Shown in pieces: positions 29,855-39,545 of a stretch of 64,000 nucleotides of DNA. Within the stretch, counting starts at the first letter, position 1. Each line of letters starts with the position of its first letter. A program made the position numbers and the translations under genes. A model generated the notes under the pieces. The model was not told the DNA's origin. It did no database searches and saw only the letters and a program-made list of their open reading frames with translations. This DNA is from Paraburkholderia sp. CNPSo 3272. GTDB lineage: Bacteria > Pseudomonadota > Gammaproteobacteria > Burkholderiales > Burkholderiaceae. The stretch lies in assembly GCF_024206495.1 (NCBI RefSeq), contig NZ_JAMBPQ010000004.1, positions 62,001 through 126,000 of the forward strand, in the 5' to 3' direction.

Positions 29855-29898
29855 ATGCGTCGCGGCCAGGCAAGTCTCATTGCCGGCCGCGACGCTTT
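29855..29898 (+). terminator. Rho-independent terminator after rodZ
   Basis: GCGTCGCGGCC (29855-29865) pairs with GGCCGCGACGC (29883-29893), extended by an inner GGCA/TGCC pairing, followed by five T residues (29894-29898). It separates rodZ from ispG. Confidence 0.9.
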
Positions 29899-29966
29899 TT
29901 CAATTCACGCAGTGCCGCCGCCGGCTAGCCGGCGCTAGTGCGCGTGAGGCGTAAATAGGTTTTTCG

Positions 29967-31274
29967 ATGCTAAGCGAAACGCAATCCTCGACCAGCAACA
30001 GTCAGATCTGCTCGAACGAGCCGGTTCTCGGCGGCCACGCGCCGCGCCGCAAGTCGCATGCCGTGCATGTGCGCTGGGGCGGCCAGCTGGTGACGATCGG
30101 CGGCGACGCGCCGGTGCGCGTGCAGTCGATGACCAACACCGACACCGCGGACCCCATCGGCACCGCAATTCAGATCAAGGAACTCGCGCAGGCGGGGTCG
30201 GAGCTCGTGCGCATCACGGTGAACACGCCGGAAGCGGCGGCGGCCGTGCCGCATATCCGCGAACAGCTCGACCGCATGGGCGTCATGGTGCCGCTCGTGG
30301 GCGACTTCCATTACAACGGCCATCTGCTGCTGCGCGACTATCCCGCCTGCGCAGAGTCGCTGTCGAAGTACCGCATCAACCCGGGCAACGTGGGCCAGGG
30401 CGCGAAGCGCGACACGCAGTACGCGCAGATGATCGAAGCGGCCATCAAGTACGACAAGCCGGTGCGTATCGGCGTGAACTGGGGCAGCCTCGACCAGGAC
30501 CTGCTCGCGCGCATGATGGACGAGAACGGCGCGCGCAAGGAGCCGTGGGAAGCGCAAAGCGTGATGTACGAAGCGCTCATCCAGTCGGCCATCGGCTCGG
30601 CGGAACGCGCGGTCGAACTCGGTCTCGGTCGCGACAAGATCATCCTGTCGTGCAAGGTGAGCGGCGTGCAGGACCTGATCGCCGTCTACCAGGAACTCGC
30701 GAAGCGTTGCGATTTCGCGCTGCACCTGGGCCTCACGGAAGCGGGCATGGGCTCGAAGGGCATCGTCGCTTCGACGGCGGCGCTTTCCGTGCTGCTGCAG
30801 CAGGGGATCGGCGACACCATCCGCATCTCGCTCACGCCGGAACCGGGCGGCGCGCGCACGGGCGAAGTCGTGGTCGGCCAGGAAATCCTGCAGACCATGG
30901 GCCTGCGCTCGTTCACGCCGATGGTCATCGCGTGTCCCGGCTGCGGCCGCACGACCAGCACGCTGTTCCAGGAGCTGGCTTCGCAGATCCAGAGCTATTT
31001 GCGCGCGCAGATGCCGCTGTGGCGCGACGAGTATCCGGGCGTCGAGACGATGAACGTCGCCGTGATGGGCTGCATCGTGAACGGTCCGGGCGAGTCGAAG
31101 CACGCGAACATCGGCATCAGCCTGCCGGGCTCGGGCGAAAACCCCGCGGCGCCGGTCTTCATCGACGGCGAGAAGGTGAAGACGCTGCGCGGCGAGCGCA
31201 TCGCCGAAGAATTCCAGCAGATCGTGAGCGACTACGTCGCGCGCAAGTACGGCAAGGCCGAGGCGACGAACTGA
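29967..31274 (+). CDS. ispG: 4-hydroxy-3-methylbut-2-enyl-diphosphate synthase (IspG/GcpE)
   Basis: [4Fe-4S] enzyme of the MEP isoprenoid pathway that converts MEcPP to HMBPP. The 435-residue protein has a TIM-barrel N-terminal domain ([11 protein letters not shown] near 50) and the C-terminal Fe-S domain with the cluster ligands in IACPGCGRT and [14 protein letters not shown], the family's three-Cys-plus-Glu set. It carries a loop insertion relative to the shorter E. coli enzyme, as betaproteobacterial IspG do. The ATG at 29967 gives a 30-residue polar N-tail; a later start is possible. hisS follows after 74 bp, the conserved order. Confidence 0.96.
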   Translation: MLSETQSSTSNSQICSNEPVLGGHAPRRKSHAVHVRWGGQLVTIGGDAPVRVQSMTNTDTADPIGTAIQIKELAQAGSELVRITVNTPEAAAAVPHIREQLDRMGVMVPLVGDFHYNGHLLLRDYPACAESLSKYRINPGNVGQGAKRDTQYAQMIEAAIKYDKPVRIGVNWGSLDQDLLARMMDENGARKEPWEAQSVMYEALIQSAIGSAERAVELGLGRDKIILSCKVSGVQDLIAVYQELAKRCDFALHLGLTEAGMGSKGIVASTAALSVLLQQGIGDTIRISLTPEPGGARTGEVVVGQEILQTMGLRSFTPMVIACPGCGRTTSTLFQELASQIQSYLRAQMPLWRDEYPGVETMNVAVMGCIVNGPGESKHANIGISLPGSGENPAAPVFIDGEKVKTLRGERIAEEFQQIVSDYVARKYGKAEATN

Positions 31275-31348
31275 GCAAGCGGGTCGATCCGTTTGTAGTT
31301 CGCTTCCAGCTCGATACGCACAACCGCATAAAGCCAATTCGCAACGCA

Positions 31349-32686
31349 ATGACTGAACAAAAACGCAAGCCCGAAAAGCTCTCGGGCGTGAAGGGCATGA
31401 ACGACATCCTGCCGCAGGAGGCAGGGCTGTGGGAGTTCTTCGAAACCACGGTGAAGTCGCTGCTTCGTTCGTACGGCTATCAAAATATCCGCACGCCGAT
31501 CGTCGAGCATACGCAACTGTTCACGCGCGGCATCGGCGAGGTGACCGACATCGTCGAGAAGGAGATGTACAGCTTCACCGACGCGCTCAACGGCGAGAAT
31601 CTCACGCTGCGCCCGGAAGGCACGGCGGCTGCCGTGCGCGCGTCGATCGAGCACAACATGCTCTACGACGGTCCGAAGCGCCTTTGGTACATCGGCCCGA
31701 TGTTCCGTCACGAGCGTCCGCAGCGCGGCCGCTATCGCCAGTTCCATCAGGTGGGCGTCGAGGCGCTCGGTTTCGCGGGCCCCGATGCGGACGCTGAAAT
31801 CATCCTGATGTGCCAACGCCTCTGGGACGATCTCGGCCTCACCGGCATCAAGCTCGAGATCAACTCGCTCGGCGTGGCCGAAGAGCGTGCGGCGCATCGC
31901 GTCGAGCTGATCAAGTATCTCGAGCAGCACGTCGATCTGCTCGACGAAGACGGCAAGCGCCGTCTCTACACGAATCCGCTGCGCGTGCTCGACACGAAGA
32001 ATCCCGCGCTGCAGGAGATCGCGGACAAGGCGCCGAAGCTGATCGACTTCCTCGGCGAGGCTTCGCTCGCGCACTTCGAAGGGCTGCAGCGCATTCTCAA
32101 GTCGAACAACATTCCGTTCAAGATCAACCCGCGTCTCGTGCGCGGTCTCGATTACTACAATCTGACCGTGTTCGAGTGGGTGACCGACAAGCTCGGCGCG
32201 CAGGGCACCGTCGCGGCCGGCGGCCGTTACGATCCGCTTATCGAGCAACTGGGCGGCAAGCCGACGGCAGCGTGCGGCTGGGCCATGGGCATCGAGCGCA
32301 TTCTCGAACTGCTCAAGGAAGAAGACCTCGTGCCCGAAGAAGATGGTTGCGACGTCTACGTTGTCCACCAGGGCGAAGCCGCGCGCGAGAAGGCGTTCAT
32401 CGTGGCGGAGCGTCTGCGCGATACGGGCCTCGACGTTATCTTGCATTGCAGCGCCGACGGTCAGAGCGCGAGCTTCAAGTCGCAGATGAAGCGCGCGGAT
32501 GCCAGCGGCGCGGCCTTTGCCGTGGTACTTGGCGAGGACGAAGTCGCGCGGGGTGAGGCCGGTGTGAAGGCGCTGCGCGGCACGGCCGCTGAGGCCCGCA
32601 GCGAGCAACAAACGGTAGCGCTTGAGGACTTGACCGAATATCTGATCAATGCGATGGTTGCATCCGCCGAAGACGGCGACGACTAA
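31349..32686 (+). CDS. hisS: Histidine-tRNA ligase
   Basis: Class II aminoacyl-tRNA synthetase charging tRNA-His. The 445-residue protein starts [20 protein letters not shown]. Class II motif 2 is in [17 protein letters not shown], the histidine-specific motif is [15 protein letters not shown], and motif 3 is [15 protein letters not shown]; a C-terminal anticodon-binding domain follows. The open frame continues far upstream on the same frame inside ispG, but the family begins at 31349. Note that a HisRS-like paralogue, hisZ, is 8 kb downstream; only this gene has the full synthetase motif set. Confidence 0.98.
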   Translation: MTEQKRKPEKLSGVKGMNDILPQEAGLWEFFETTVKSLLRSYGYQNIRTPIVEHTQLFTRGIGEVTDIVEKEMYSFTDALNGENLTLRPEGTAAAVRASIEHNMLYDGPKRLWYIGPMFRHERPQRGRYRQFHQVGVEALGFAGPDADAEIILMCQRLWDDLGLTGIKLEINSLGVAEERAAHRVELIKYLEQHVDLLDEDGKRRLYTNPLRVLDTKNPALQEIADKAPKLIDFLGEASLAHFEGLQRILKSNNIPFKINPRLVRGLDYYNLTVFEWVTDKLGAQGTVAAGGRYDPLIEQLGGKPTAACGWAMGIERILELLKEEDLVPEEDGCDVYVVHQGEAAREKAFIVAERLRDTGLDVILHCSADGQSASFKSQMKRADASGAAFAVVLGEDEVARGEAGVKALRGTAAEARSEQQTVALEDLTEYLINAMVASAEDGDD

Positions 32687-32765
32687 TGGGGCCGCCCCGG
32701 TGGGGCTGCCCAGGTCGCTGCGCATTCGAAAACAGGCTTCAGAATAAACGAGGAATCGCTACGCG

Positions 32766-33395
32766 ATGAGTTACCACGACGAACAGGAATCGATCGAGAG
32801 CTTCAAGGCATGGTGGGGGCAGTGGGGTAACGCCGCTACGTGGGTCGTGCTGATCGTTCTGCTCGCGCTGGCAGCGTGGAACGGCTGGAACTTCTGGCAG
32901 CGCCGCCAGGCGGCCGAAGCCGCCGTGCTGTACGACCAGGTGCAGCAGGCCGCGAACAGCAGCGACAAGGCCATGCTCACGAGAGTGGCGTCCGACATGG
33001 AAGATCGCTTCGGCGGCACGGCGTACGCGCAAATGACAGCGCTCGGCGTGGCCAAGGCGCTCTATATGGCGGGCGACACGGCCGGCGCGAAGGCGCAGCT
33101 GCAATGGGCTGCCGACCACGCGAAGGACGACGAATTCCGCCAGATCGCGAAGCTGCGTCTCGCTTCGCTCCTGCTCGACGAAAAGGCCTACGATCAGGGC
33201 CTCGCGCTGATTCCGCAACCCGATTCGGGTCCGTTCAAGGGCATCGTAGCCGACGGTCGCGGCGATCTGCTGGCCGCGGCCGGCAAGCGCGACGACGCGC
33301 GCGCGGCCTACAAGCTGGCCCTCGACAGCCTGCCGAAGAGCGACGCTTCCGAGCGTCAGCTGATCCAGTTCAAGCTGGATGCGCTCGGCGGCTAA
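32766..33395 (+). CDS. YfgM-like tetratricopeptide membrane protein
   Basis: A 209-residue bitopic inner-membrane protein: a short cytoplasmic tail (MSYHDEQESIESFKAWWGQW), one membrane helix at about residues 24-46, and a periplasmic helical TPR-like domain. This is the layout of E. coli YfgM, a partner of the SecYEG-associated chaperone PpiD. The position between hisS and bamB is the same as in E. coli (hisS-yfgM-bamB-der), which strengthens the call. The tail ends with regularly spaced Ala/Leu helices (DDARAAYKLALDSLPKS). Confidence 0.9.
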   Translation: MSYHDEQESIESFKAWWGQWGNAATWVVLIVLLALAAWNGWNFWQRRQAAEAAVLYDQVQQAANSSDKAMLTRVASDMEDRFGGTAYAQMTALGVAKALYMAGDTAGAKAQLQWAADHAKDDEFRQIAKLRLASLLLDEKAYDQGLALIPQPDSGPFKGIVADGRGDLLAAAGKRDDARAAYKLALDSLPKSDASERQLIQFKLDALGG

Positions 33396-33482
33396 GTGGC
33401 CGGCTGGATTGCGCAGCGTGCCGGGCGTGAGCGCAGCATTGCGAAACCATTCAAACCAACTTCATTCATGCGTCGTTCACCG

Positions 33483-34628
33483 ATGAATCTGCTGAAACGA
33501 ACCGTTGTGCCCGTCGCTCTCGCGATGACCGTCCTGGCTCTCGCAGCCTGCTCATCGACGAAAGACGTGCGCCGCGTGCCGGTGCCGCTGACCGAATTCA
33601 AGCCGGCGCTGGACGTCCAGCAGGTGTGGAAGTCGAGTGTCGGCAAGTCGGGCCGCTATCTGTTCGCGCCGGTCGCCGTGGGCGACGCCGTCTACGCGGC
33701 CGGCGAAAACGGCTCTATCGCGAAGATCGACGCCGCATCGGGCAAGGACGTCTGGCGCACCAAGCTCAAGGACGACCTCTCGGCAGGCGTGGGCAGCGAC
33801 GGCAATCTCACGGCGGTCGGCGGCCTGAAGGGCGACGTCTACGTGCTCGACTCGAACGGCAAGCTCTCGTGGCAGGCCAAGGCGCCGGGCGAGATCATCT
33901 CGCCGCCGCTCGTCGGCAACGGGCTCGTGATCGTGCGCACGATCGACGGTCAGATCGTCGCCTTCAGCGGTCAGACGGGCGAACAGAAGTGGATCTACCG
34001 CAACCGCGCCGTGCCGCTGAACCTGCGCGTTTCGGCGGGCATGACGTTCGCGGGCGAACAGGCCGTGCTGGCCGGTTTCCCGGGCGGCTCGTTCGCGGCG
34101 ATCAACCTGCAAAGCGGCGACGCTTTCTGGGAAACGCCGGTTTCGTACCCGAAGGGTGTGACGGAAGTCGAGCGCATCAACGACGTGAGCGGTCCGCCGA
34201 CGCTGGTAGGCGCGACGACCTGCGCGGTCACGTTCCAGGGTCAGCTTGGCTGCTTCGACGCCAATTCCGGCCGTCCGATGTGGCAAAAGCCGTTCTCGAG
34301 CACGAGCGGCATCGCGCAGGATGAAACCACGGTGGTGGGCGGCGACGACTGGTCGGTCGTGAAGGCCTTCAGCGTTTCGACGGGCGAGCCGACCTGGACG
34401 AACGAGAAGCTCAAGAGCCGCGACGTGAGCGTGCCCGCCGTGCTGGGCCACGCGGTCGTGCTCGGCGACTTTCAGGGCTACGTGCATTTCCTCTCGCTCG
34501 ACGACGGCAGCTTCGTCTCGCGCGTGAAGACCGACGGCAGCCCGATCACGGCCGCGCCGGTGCTCGCTGGCAACACACTGGTCGTACAGACGAAGGACGG
34601 CGACCTGTACGGTCTGCGTCCGCATTAA
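33483..34628 (+). CDS. bamB: Outer membrane protein assembly factor BamB
   Basis: Lipoprotein of the BAM complex; its beta-propeller supports BamA in outer-membrane protein insertion. The 381-residue protein from the ATG at 33483 has a lipoprotein signal with LAAC and lipidated Cys23. The rest consists of repeated PQQ-like propeller blades (IDAASGKDVWRTKL, LDSNGKLSWQAKA, FSGQTGEQKWIYR, FDANSGRPMWQKP, FSVSTGEPTWTNE). A start 15 bp earlier is possible; neither has a clear ribosome site. It follows the YfgM-like gene and precedes der, the conserved order. BamC is also in this window; BamA and BamD are not. Confidence 0.95.
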   Translation: MNLLKRTVVPVALAMTVLALAACSSTKDVRRVPVPLTEFKPALDVQQVWKSSVGKSGRYLFAPVAVGDAVYAAGENGSIAKIDAASGKDVWRTKLKDDLSAGVGSDGNLTAVGGLKGDVYVLDSNGKLSWQAKAPGEIISPPLVGNGLVIVRTIDGQIVAFSGQTGEQKWIYRNRAVPLNLRVSAGMTFAGEQAVLAGFPGGSFAAINLQSGDAFWETPVSYPKGVTEVERINDVSGPPTLVGATTCAVTFQGQLGCFDANSGRPMWQKPFSSTSGIAQDETTVVGGDDWSVVKAFSVSTGEPTWTNEKLKSRDVSVPAVLGHAVVLGDFQGYVHFLSLDDGSFVSRVKTDGSPITAAPVLAGNTLVVQTKDGDLYGLRPH

Positions 34629-34964
34629 ACGTCGTTTGCGGCGCCGCCTTACGAGCGGCGCTCTGATGGATGCAGGTGCAGGAGGCGCTGGAACCCGCAG
34701 GTTCCGATGCGTCGACCGCTGGCCGGCTCAAGCCGGCCATGCGCATTTTGGGATGGCGGCGTGCACGACCCCGCCGTGTACCGTTGCCGCCGCCCGGCGG
34801 TTGCGCGGCGTCCAGCCCCGGTCGCGCCGCGCTTTCGGCTCTGGGCCGCGGCCCGGCCCGTGAATTTCGTGATAATTTGCAACTGATGCAGCCCCGCAGG
34901 CGCGGGGCGTGCCGCGCAGCGCGCCGGACTCTCCGGCGCTGCGCCTTACTGTAGAAAAGATCAG
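34629..34964. other. 336-bp bamB-der intergenic region packed with stem-loops
   Basis: No gene is visible. The region holds at least seven short perfect hairpins: 34641-34661, 34690-34705, 34721-34738, 34787-34800, 34843-34854, 34891-34908 and 34921-34939, with stems of 5-8 bp and loops of 2-7 nt. GATAAT at 34870-34875 may be a -10 box for der, leaving the last two hairpins in the der leader. None has a proper T tract. Confidence 0.75.
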
Positions 34965-36302
34965 ATGAAACCCGTAATCGCCCTCGTCGGGCGCCCCAAT
35001 GTGGGGAAATCCACGCTGTTCAACCGGCTCACGCGTTCGCGCGATGCGCTGGTGGCCGACCTGCCGGGCCTCACGCGCGACCGTCACTACGGTGAAGGGC
35101 GCACGGGCGATCGCCCGTATCTCGTGGTCGACACCGGCGGCTTCGAGCCGGTCGCCAAGGACGGCATCCTGCACGAGATGGCGCGCCAGACGCGCCAGGC
35201 CGTGGAAGAGGCCGATATCGTCGTGTTCATTTGCGACGGCCGCAATGGCCTCGCGCCGCAGGACAAGCACATCGCCGACTACCTGCGCAAGACCGGCCGG
35301 CCGATCTTCCTCGTCGTCAACAAGGCCGAAGGCATGAAGTACAGCGCCGTGGCCGCCGACTTCTACGAACTCGGTCTCGGCGACCCGCGCGCGATTTCCG
35401 CGGCGCACGGCGACGGCGTGACGGAAATGATCAACGAGGCGCTTGAAAAGGCGTACGCCGACCAGCCCGAGGAGAGCGAAGAGGACGCCGCAAAGCACGG
35501 CATCAAGATCGCAATCGTCGGCCGCCCGAACGTGGGCAAGTCGACGCTCGTCAACACGCTGATCGGCGAAGACCGCGTGATCGCGTTCGACATGCCCGGC
35601 ACGACGCGCGATTCGATCTATGTGGATTTCGAGCGTAACGGCAAGAAGTACACGCTGATCGACACGGCGGGTCTGCGCCGCCGCGGCAAGGTATTCGAAG
35701 CGATCGAGAAGTTCTCGGTGGTGAAGACGCTGCAGTCGATCGCCGATGCCAACGTGGTGATTCTGCTGCTCGATGCGCAGCAGGAAATCTCGGACCAGGA
35801 CGCGCATATAGCGGGCTTCGTGGTGGAACAAGGCCGCGCGCTCGTGGTGGGCGTGAACAAGTGGGACGGCATGGACGACCACGCGCGCGAGCGCACCAAG
35901 CACCACCTTCAGCGCAAGCTGAAGTTCCTCGACTTCGCGGAAATGCGCTTCATCTCGGCGACTGAAAAGTTCGGCATCGGTCCGCTGATGCGCTCGGTGG
36001 ACGACGCGTACGCCGCCGCCATGGCGAAGCTGCCGACGCCGAAGCTCACGCGCGCGCTCATCGAAGCTGTGGAGTTCCAGCAGCCGCGCCGCCGCGGCCC
36101 GGTGCGTCCGAAGCTGCGCTACGCGCACCAAGGGGGACAGAACCCGCCCATCATCGTCATTCACGGCAACGCACTCGACGCCGTGACGGAGACCTACAAG
36201 CGCTATCTGGAGAACCGCTTCCGGGAAACTTTCTCGCTCACTGGCACTCCATTGCGCATAGAGTTTCGCTCCTCGACGAATCCCTATACAGAGAAAAACT
36301 AG
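34965..36302 (+). CDS. der: Ribosome biogenesis GTPase Der (EngA)
   Basis: Essential GTPase for late assembly of the 50S ribosomal subunit. The 445-residue protein has two tandem G domains, each with its own P-loop GRPNVGKST (residues 8-16 and about 185-193), NKxD motifs (VNKAEG and VNKWDG) and DTGG/DTAG switch motifs, followed by a KH-like C-terminal domain. This double-G architecture is unique to Der. It starts [12 protein letters not shown] after a hairpin-rich leader and is followed by hfq after 162 bp. Confidence 0.97.
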   Translation: MKPVIALVGRPNVGKSTLFNRLTRSRDALVADLPGLTRDRHYGEGRTGDRPYLVVDTGGFEPVAKDGILHEMARQTRQAVEEADIVVFICDGRNGLAPQDKHIADYLRKTGRPIFLVVNKAEGMKYSAVAADFYELGLGDPRAISAAHGDGVTEMINEALEKAYADQPEESEEDAAKHGIKIAIVGRPNVGKSTLVNTLIGEDRVIAFDMPGTTRDSIYVDFERNGKKYTLIDTAGLRRRGKVFEAIEKFSVVKTLQSIADANVVILLLDAQQEISDQDAHIAGFVVEQGRALVVGVNKWDGMDDHARERTKHHLQRKLKFLDFAEMRFISATEKFGIGPLMRSVDDAYAAAMAKLPTPKLTRALIEAVEFQQPRRRGPVRPKLRYAHQGGQNPPIIVIHGNALDAVTETYKRYLENRFRETFSLTGTPLRIEFRSSTNPYTEKN

Positions 36303-36464
36303 GCTGTTGCTGAATAGCGTTCGCTACCCCGCAAAGGCCTCCTGGCCGAACCGCCAGGAACCGCGCGGGGGAACGAGAATCAGCTATAGTGTAGCGATTG
36401 GTGGTGGATTTCTTTTTCTTCACCCCAATATAAGTTAAACCTGCAAAAAAATACGGAGTTTGCT

Positions 36465-36701
36465 ATGAGCAACAAAGGGCAATTGTTACAAGACCCGTTT
36501 CTGAACGCGCTGCGCAAGGAGCACGTGCCTGTTTCGATCTATCTGGTCAACGGCATCAAGCTTCAAGGGAACATCGAATCGTTCGACCAGTACGTCGTGT
36601 TGCTCCGTAATACGGTTACGCAAATGGTTTACAAGCACGCCATCTCCACGGTGGTTCCGGCCCGTCCGGTGAACTTCCACCCGGATACGGAAGCGTCCTG
36701 A
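36465..36701 (+). CDS. hfq: RNA chaperone Hfq
   Basis: Hexameric Sm-like protein that pairs small RNAs with mRNAs. The 78-residue protein has the Sm1 segment ([39 protein letters not shown]) and the Sm2 motif with YKHAIST, plus a very short C-terminal tail (NFHPDTEAS), as usual in Burkholderiaceae and unlike the long tail of E. coli. CGGAG precedes the ATG. The 162-bp upstream gap contains TATAGT at 36385-36390, a possible -10. The order hfq-hflX-hflK-hflC is the classical one. Confidence 0.98.
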   Translation: MSNKGQLLQDPFLNALRKEHVPVSIYLVNGIKLQGNIESFDQYVVLLRNTVTQMVYKHAISTVVPARPVNFHPDTEAS

Positions 36702-36760
36702 CCCATGACGCGGCCGGCCCGGGGCGCCTCGCAGGCTGCTCTGGTCCGGCCGCTTTCATT

Positions 36761-37945
36761 TTGACATCCTCTAATTTGATCAACGCCGCGCTCGTCGGCA
36801 TCGACTTCGGCAAGACCGAGTTCGAAGCCAGTCTCGAAGAACTCGCCCTGCTCGCCAAAAGCGCGGGCGCCACTCCTGCTGTCACGCTCACCGGGCGACG
36901 CTCCAGCCCCGACGCCGCCATGTTCATCGGCAGCGGCAAGGCCGAGGAACTGCGTCTCGCCTGTGAGGCGAACGACATCGAAATCGTCATTTTCAATCAC
37001 GCGCTGTCGCCCGCCCAGCAACGTAATCTGGAGCGCGCGCTCAATCGCCGCGTGGTCGACCGCACGAGCCTCATCCTCGACATCTTCGCCCAGCGTGCCC
37101 GCAGCCACGAAGGCAAACTGCAGGTCGAACTCGCGCAGCTCCAATACCTCGCCACGCGCCTCGTGCGCGCCTGGACTCACCTCGAGCGCCAGAAGGGCGG
37201 TATCGGCCTGCGCGGCCCGGGTGAAACGCAGCTCGAAACCGACCGCCGGCTCATCGGCGAGCGCATCAAGATGCTGCAAGGCAAGCTTGCGAAGCTGCGT
37301 CGCCAGCACGGCACGCAGCGGCGTCAGCGCGAGCGCAACCGCACGATGTCGGTGTCGCTGGTGGGCTATACGAACGCGGGCAAGTCCACGCTCTTCAACG
37401 CGCTCACGAAAGCGCAGGCCTACGCCGCCGACCAGCTGTTCGCGACGCTCGACACGACCTCGCGGCGCGTCTGGCTCGGCGACGAAGTGGGGCAGATCGT
37501 CCTGTCCGATACGGTCGGGTTCATCCGCGAACTGCCTCACCAGCTCGTCGCTGCGTTTCGCGCGACGCTGCAGGAAACGGTGCAGGCCGACCTGCTGCTG
37601 CACGTGGTGGACGCGTCGAGCGCCGTGCGCCTCGATCAAATCGATCAGGTGAACGGGGTGCTGCACGATATCGGCGCGGACACGATCCGCCAGGTGCTCG
37701 TCTTCAACAAGATCGACGCCGTGCCGGAACTGGCGGCCCGCGGCGGAACGGTCGAGCGTGATGAATATGGTAATATTTCGCGCGTCTTTTTGAGCGCCCG
37801 CACAGGTGTCGGACTGGATGCGCTGCGCTCCGCCATCGCCGAAATCGCGACTGCCGAGCCGCTTGCCGATGCGCCGCAGTCCCTGGCCGCAGACTGGAGC
37901 GCGGTGCAGGAAGAACCTCGCTGGGAACCCGAACACGGGCGCTAA
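36761..37945 (+). CDS. hflX: GTPase HflX
   Basis: Ribosome-associated GTPase that splits stalled or heat-damaged 70S ribosomes. The protein (394 residues from a TTG at 36761) has the N-terminal HflX domain with the Gly-rich loop and coiled-coil linker (RLIGERIKMLQGKLAKLRRQ), GPGETQLETDRR before the G domain, P-loop GYTNAGKST (about 200-208), DTVGFIRELP and NKID. The start is uncertain: no good ribosome site is visible and a second in-frame TTG lies at 36776. Translational coupling with hfq, 59 bp upstream, is possible. The C-terminal tail is short. Confidence 0.94.
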   Translation: MTSSNLINAALVGIDFGKTEFEASLEELALLAKSAGATPAVTLTGRRSSPDAAMFIGSGKAEELRLACEANDIEIVIFNHALSPAQQRNLERALNRRVVDRTSLILDIFAQRARSHEGKLQVELAQLQYLATRLVRAWTHLERQKGGIGLRGPGETQLETDRRLIGERIKMLQGKLAKLRRQHGTQRRQRERNRTMSVSLVGYTNAGKSTLFNALTKAQAYAADQLFATLDTTSRRVWLGDEVGQIVLSDTVGFIRELPHQLVAAFRATLQETVQADLLLHVVDASSAVRLDQIDQVNGVLHDIGADTIRQVLVFNKIDAVPELAARGGTVERDEYGNISRVFLSARTGVGLDALRSAIAEIATAEPLADAPQSLAADWSAVQEEPRWEPEHGR

Positions 37946-38044
37946 AGGCGCGCCCGGCAGTGTCTTGCACGCAAGGCCGGCCCAGCGGCTCCGATGGAAT
38001 CCGCACGCAATTGACCCGCTGTCTACTCTGGTGAACGAACACAG

Positions 38045-39532
38045 GTGAACGATTACAACAAGCGGACTGGCTGGCAGCGCGCGCGCGCCATTTTCTCGCT
38101 GAACGACCCGCGTTGGGGGCGAGGCGACGGCAATGGTCAGCGTTCTGACGACGGGCGCCGCCCGCCGGGCAATAACGGCAACAAGGGTGGCAACGGCGAC
38201 AAGGGCGACGGTCCGCCGGACCTTGACGAAATGTGGCGCGACTTCAACCGCCGCGTGTCCGCGTTCTTCGGCCGCAAGGGCAAGGGCCCGGGCGGCTTCG
38301 GAACGCGCCCGGACAATGGCCATGGCGCCCGTATCGGCGTGGGCATCGTGCTTGGCGTGCTCATCGCGATCTACGTGGGCAGCGGCGTGTTCGTCGTTCA
38401 GGAAGGCCAGGCCGGCGTCGTGCTGCAGTTCGGCCAGTATCGCCACACGGTTGGCCAGGGCGTGCACTGGCGCATGCCGTATCCGTTCCAGACTCACGAA
38501 ATCGTCAATATCGGTCAGATCCGCACCGTCGAGATCGGCCGCAGCAACCTCGTGCGTCCGGCAAATGTGAAGGACGCCGCGGTCATCACGCATGACGGCG
38601 ACATTCTCAACGTGCGCCTGACCGTGCAGTACCAGGTCAAGCAGCCGACCGACTATCTGTTCCGCAGCGTCGATCCCGACCTCACCGTGACACAGGCCGC
38701 CCAGGCGGCGGTGCGCACCGTGGTGGGCGCGCGCAGCACGAACGACATGCTGTACGCGGACCGCGAGCCGATTCGCGCCCAGCTTGCGGACACGATCCAG
38801 CACTCGCTCGACGAGTACAAGACGGGCCTCGGCGTGACCGGCGTCGCGATCCAGAGCGTCTCGGCACCCGATCAGGTGCAGGCCGCACTCGACGACGAAG
38901 CCAAGGCGCGCCAGGACCGCGATCGCGCGAAGCGCGACGCGCAGGCCTATGCCGACCAGCTGCTGCCGCGCGCGCAGACCGAGGCGGCGCGTCTCGTCGA
39001 CGAAGCCAGGGCGTACAGCGAACGCGTGGTTTCGCAGGCGCAGGGCGACGCGCAGCGCTTCACGCAGGTCTACGAACAATATGCGAAGGCGCCGGCTGTG
39101 ATTCGCGAGCGCATGTATCTCGAGACGATGCAACACATCTATTCGAACGCGACGAAGGTGTTCGTCGACAGCAAGTCGGGCAACAACGTGATTTATCTGC
39201 CGCTCGACAAGCTCGTCGATACGACGCGTCAGCGCGCCGCCGTAGCGGCGGGCGCAACGGGCGCGGCTGCGTCCTCGGGTGCCGGTGCGGCAGCGGCAGC
39301 CGCGGCTTCGGACGCCAACGCCGCTTCCGCGCCGGCAGCGGGCAGCGACTCGCAGCAGGGCGCGCAGTCGGGCGTACAGCCGGGGGCCCAACCGGGCGCA
39401 CAGCAGCAGGGCTCGCAGCAGCAAGGCGCGGCTCCCGCAACCACGGCCAGCGACGCGGTAGCCGCCGCGAGCGACGCCTTCCGTTCGCGCGATGCGTTCC
39501 GCTCGCGCGGGCGCGAAAGCGACGTGCAATAA
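38045..39532 (+). CDS. hflK: FtsH protease activity modulator HflK
   Basis: SPFH-domain inner-membrane protein that with HflC forms a cage around FtsH. The start is the GTG at 38045 (MNDYNKRTGWQRAR). The 495-residue protein has a Gly/Asn/Asp-rich N-tail, one membrane helix (about 98-118), the SPFH domain, and a coiled coil rich in Ala, Arg and Gln. Unusual is the long C-terminal tail (from about residue 400), mostly Ala, Ser, Gln and Gly, ending with a duplicated DAFRSR. E. coli HflK (419 residues) lacks such a tail. hflC follows after 13 bp. Confidence 0.95.
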   Translation: MNDYNKRTGWQRARAIFSLNDPRWGRGDGNGQRSDDGRRPPGNNGNKGGNGDKGDGPPDLDEMWRDFNRRVSAFFGRKGKGPGGFGTRPDNGHGARIGVGIVLGVLIAIYVGSGVFVVQEGQAGVVLQFGQYRHTVGQGVHWRMPYPFQTHEIVNIGQIRTVEIGRSNLVRPANVKDAAVITHDGDILNVRLTVQYQVKQPTDYLFRSVDPDLTVTQAAQAAVRTVVGARSTNDMLYADREPIRAQLADTIQHSLDEYKTGLGVTGVAIQSVSAPDQVQAALDDEAKARQDRDRAKRDAQAYADQLLPRAQTEAARLVDEARAYSERVVSQAQGDAQRFTQVYEQYAKAPAVIRERMYLETMQHIYSNATKVFVDSKSGNNVIYLPLDKLVDTTRQRAAVAAGATGAAASSGAGAAAAAAASDANAASAPAAGSDSQQGAQSGVQPGAQPGAQQQGSQQQGAAPATTASDAVAAASDAFRSRDAFRSRGRESDVQ

Positions 39533-39545
39533 GGGGCGCGCCGAT

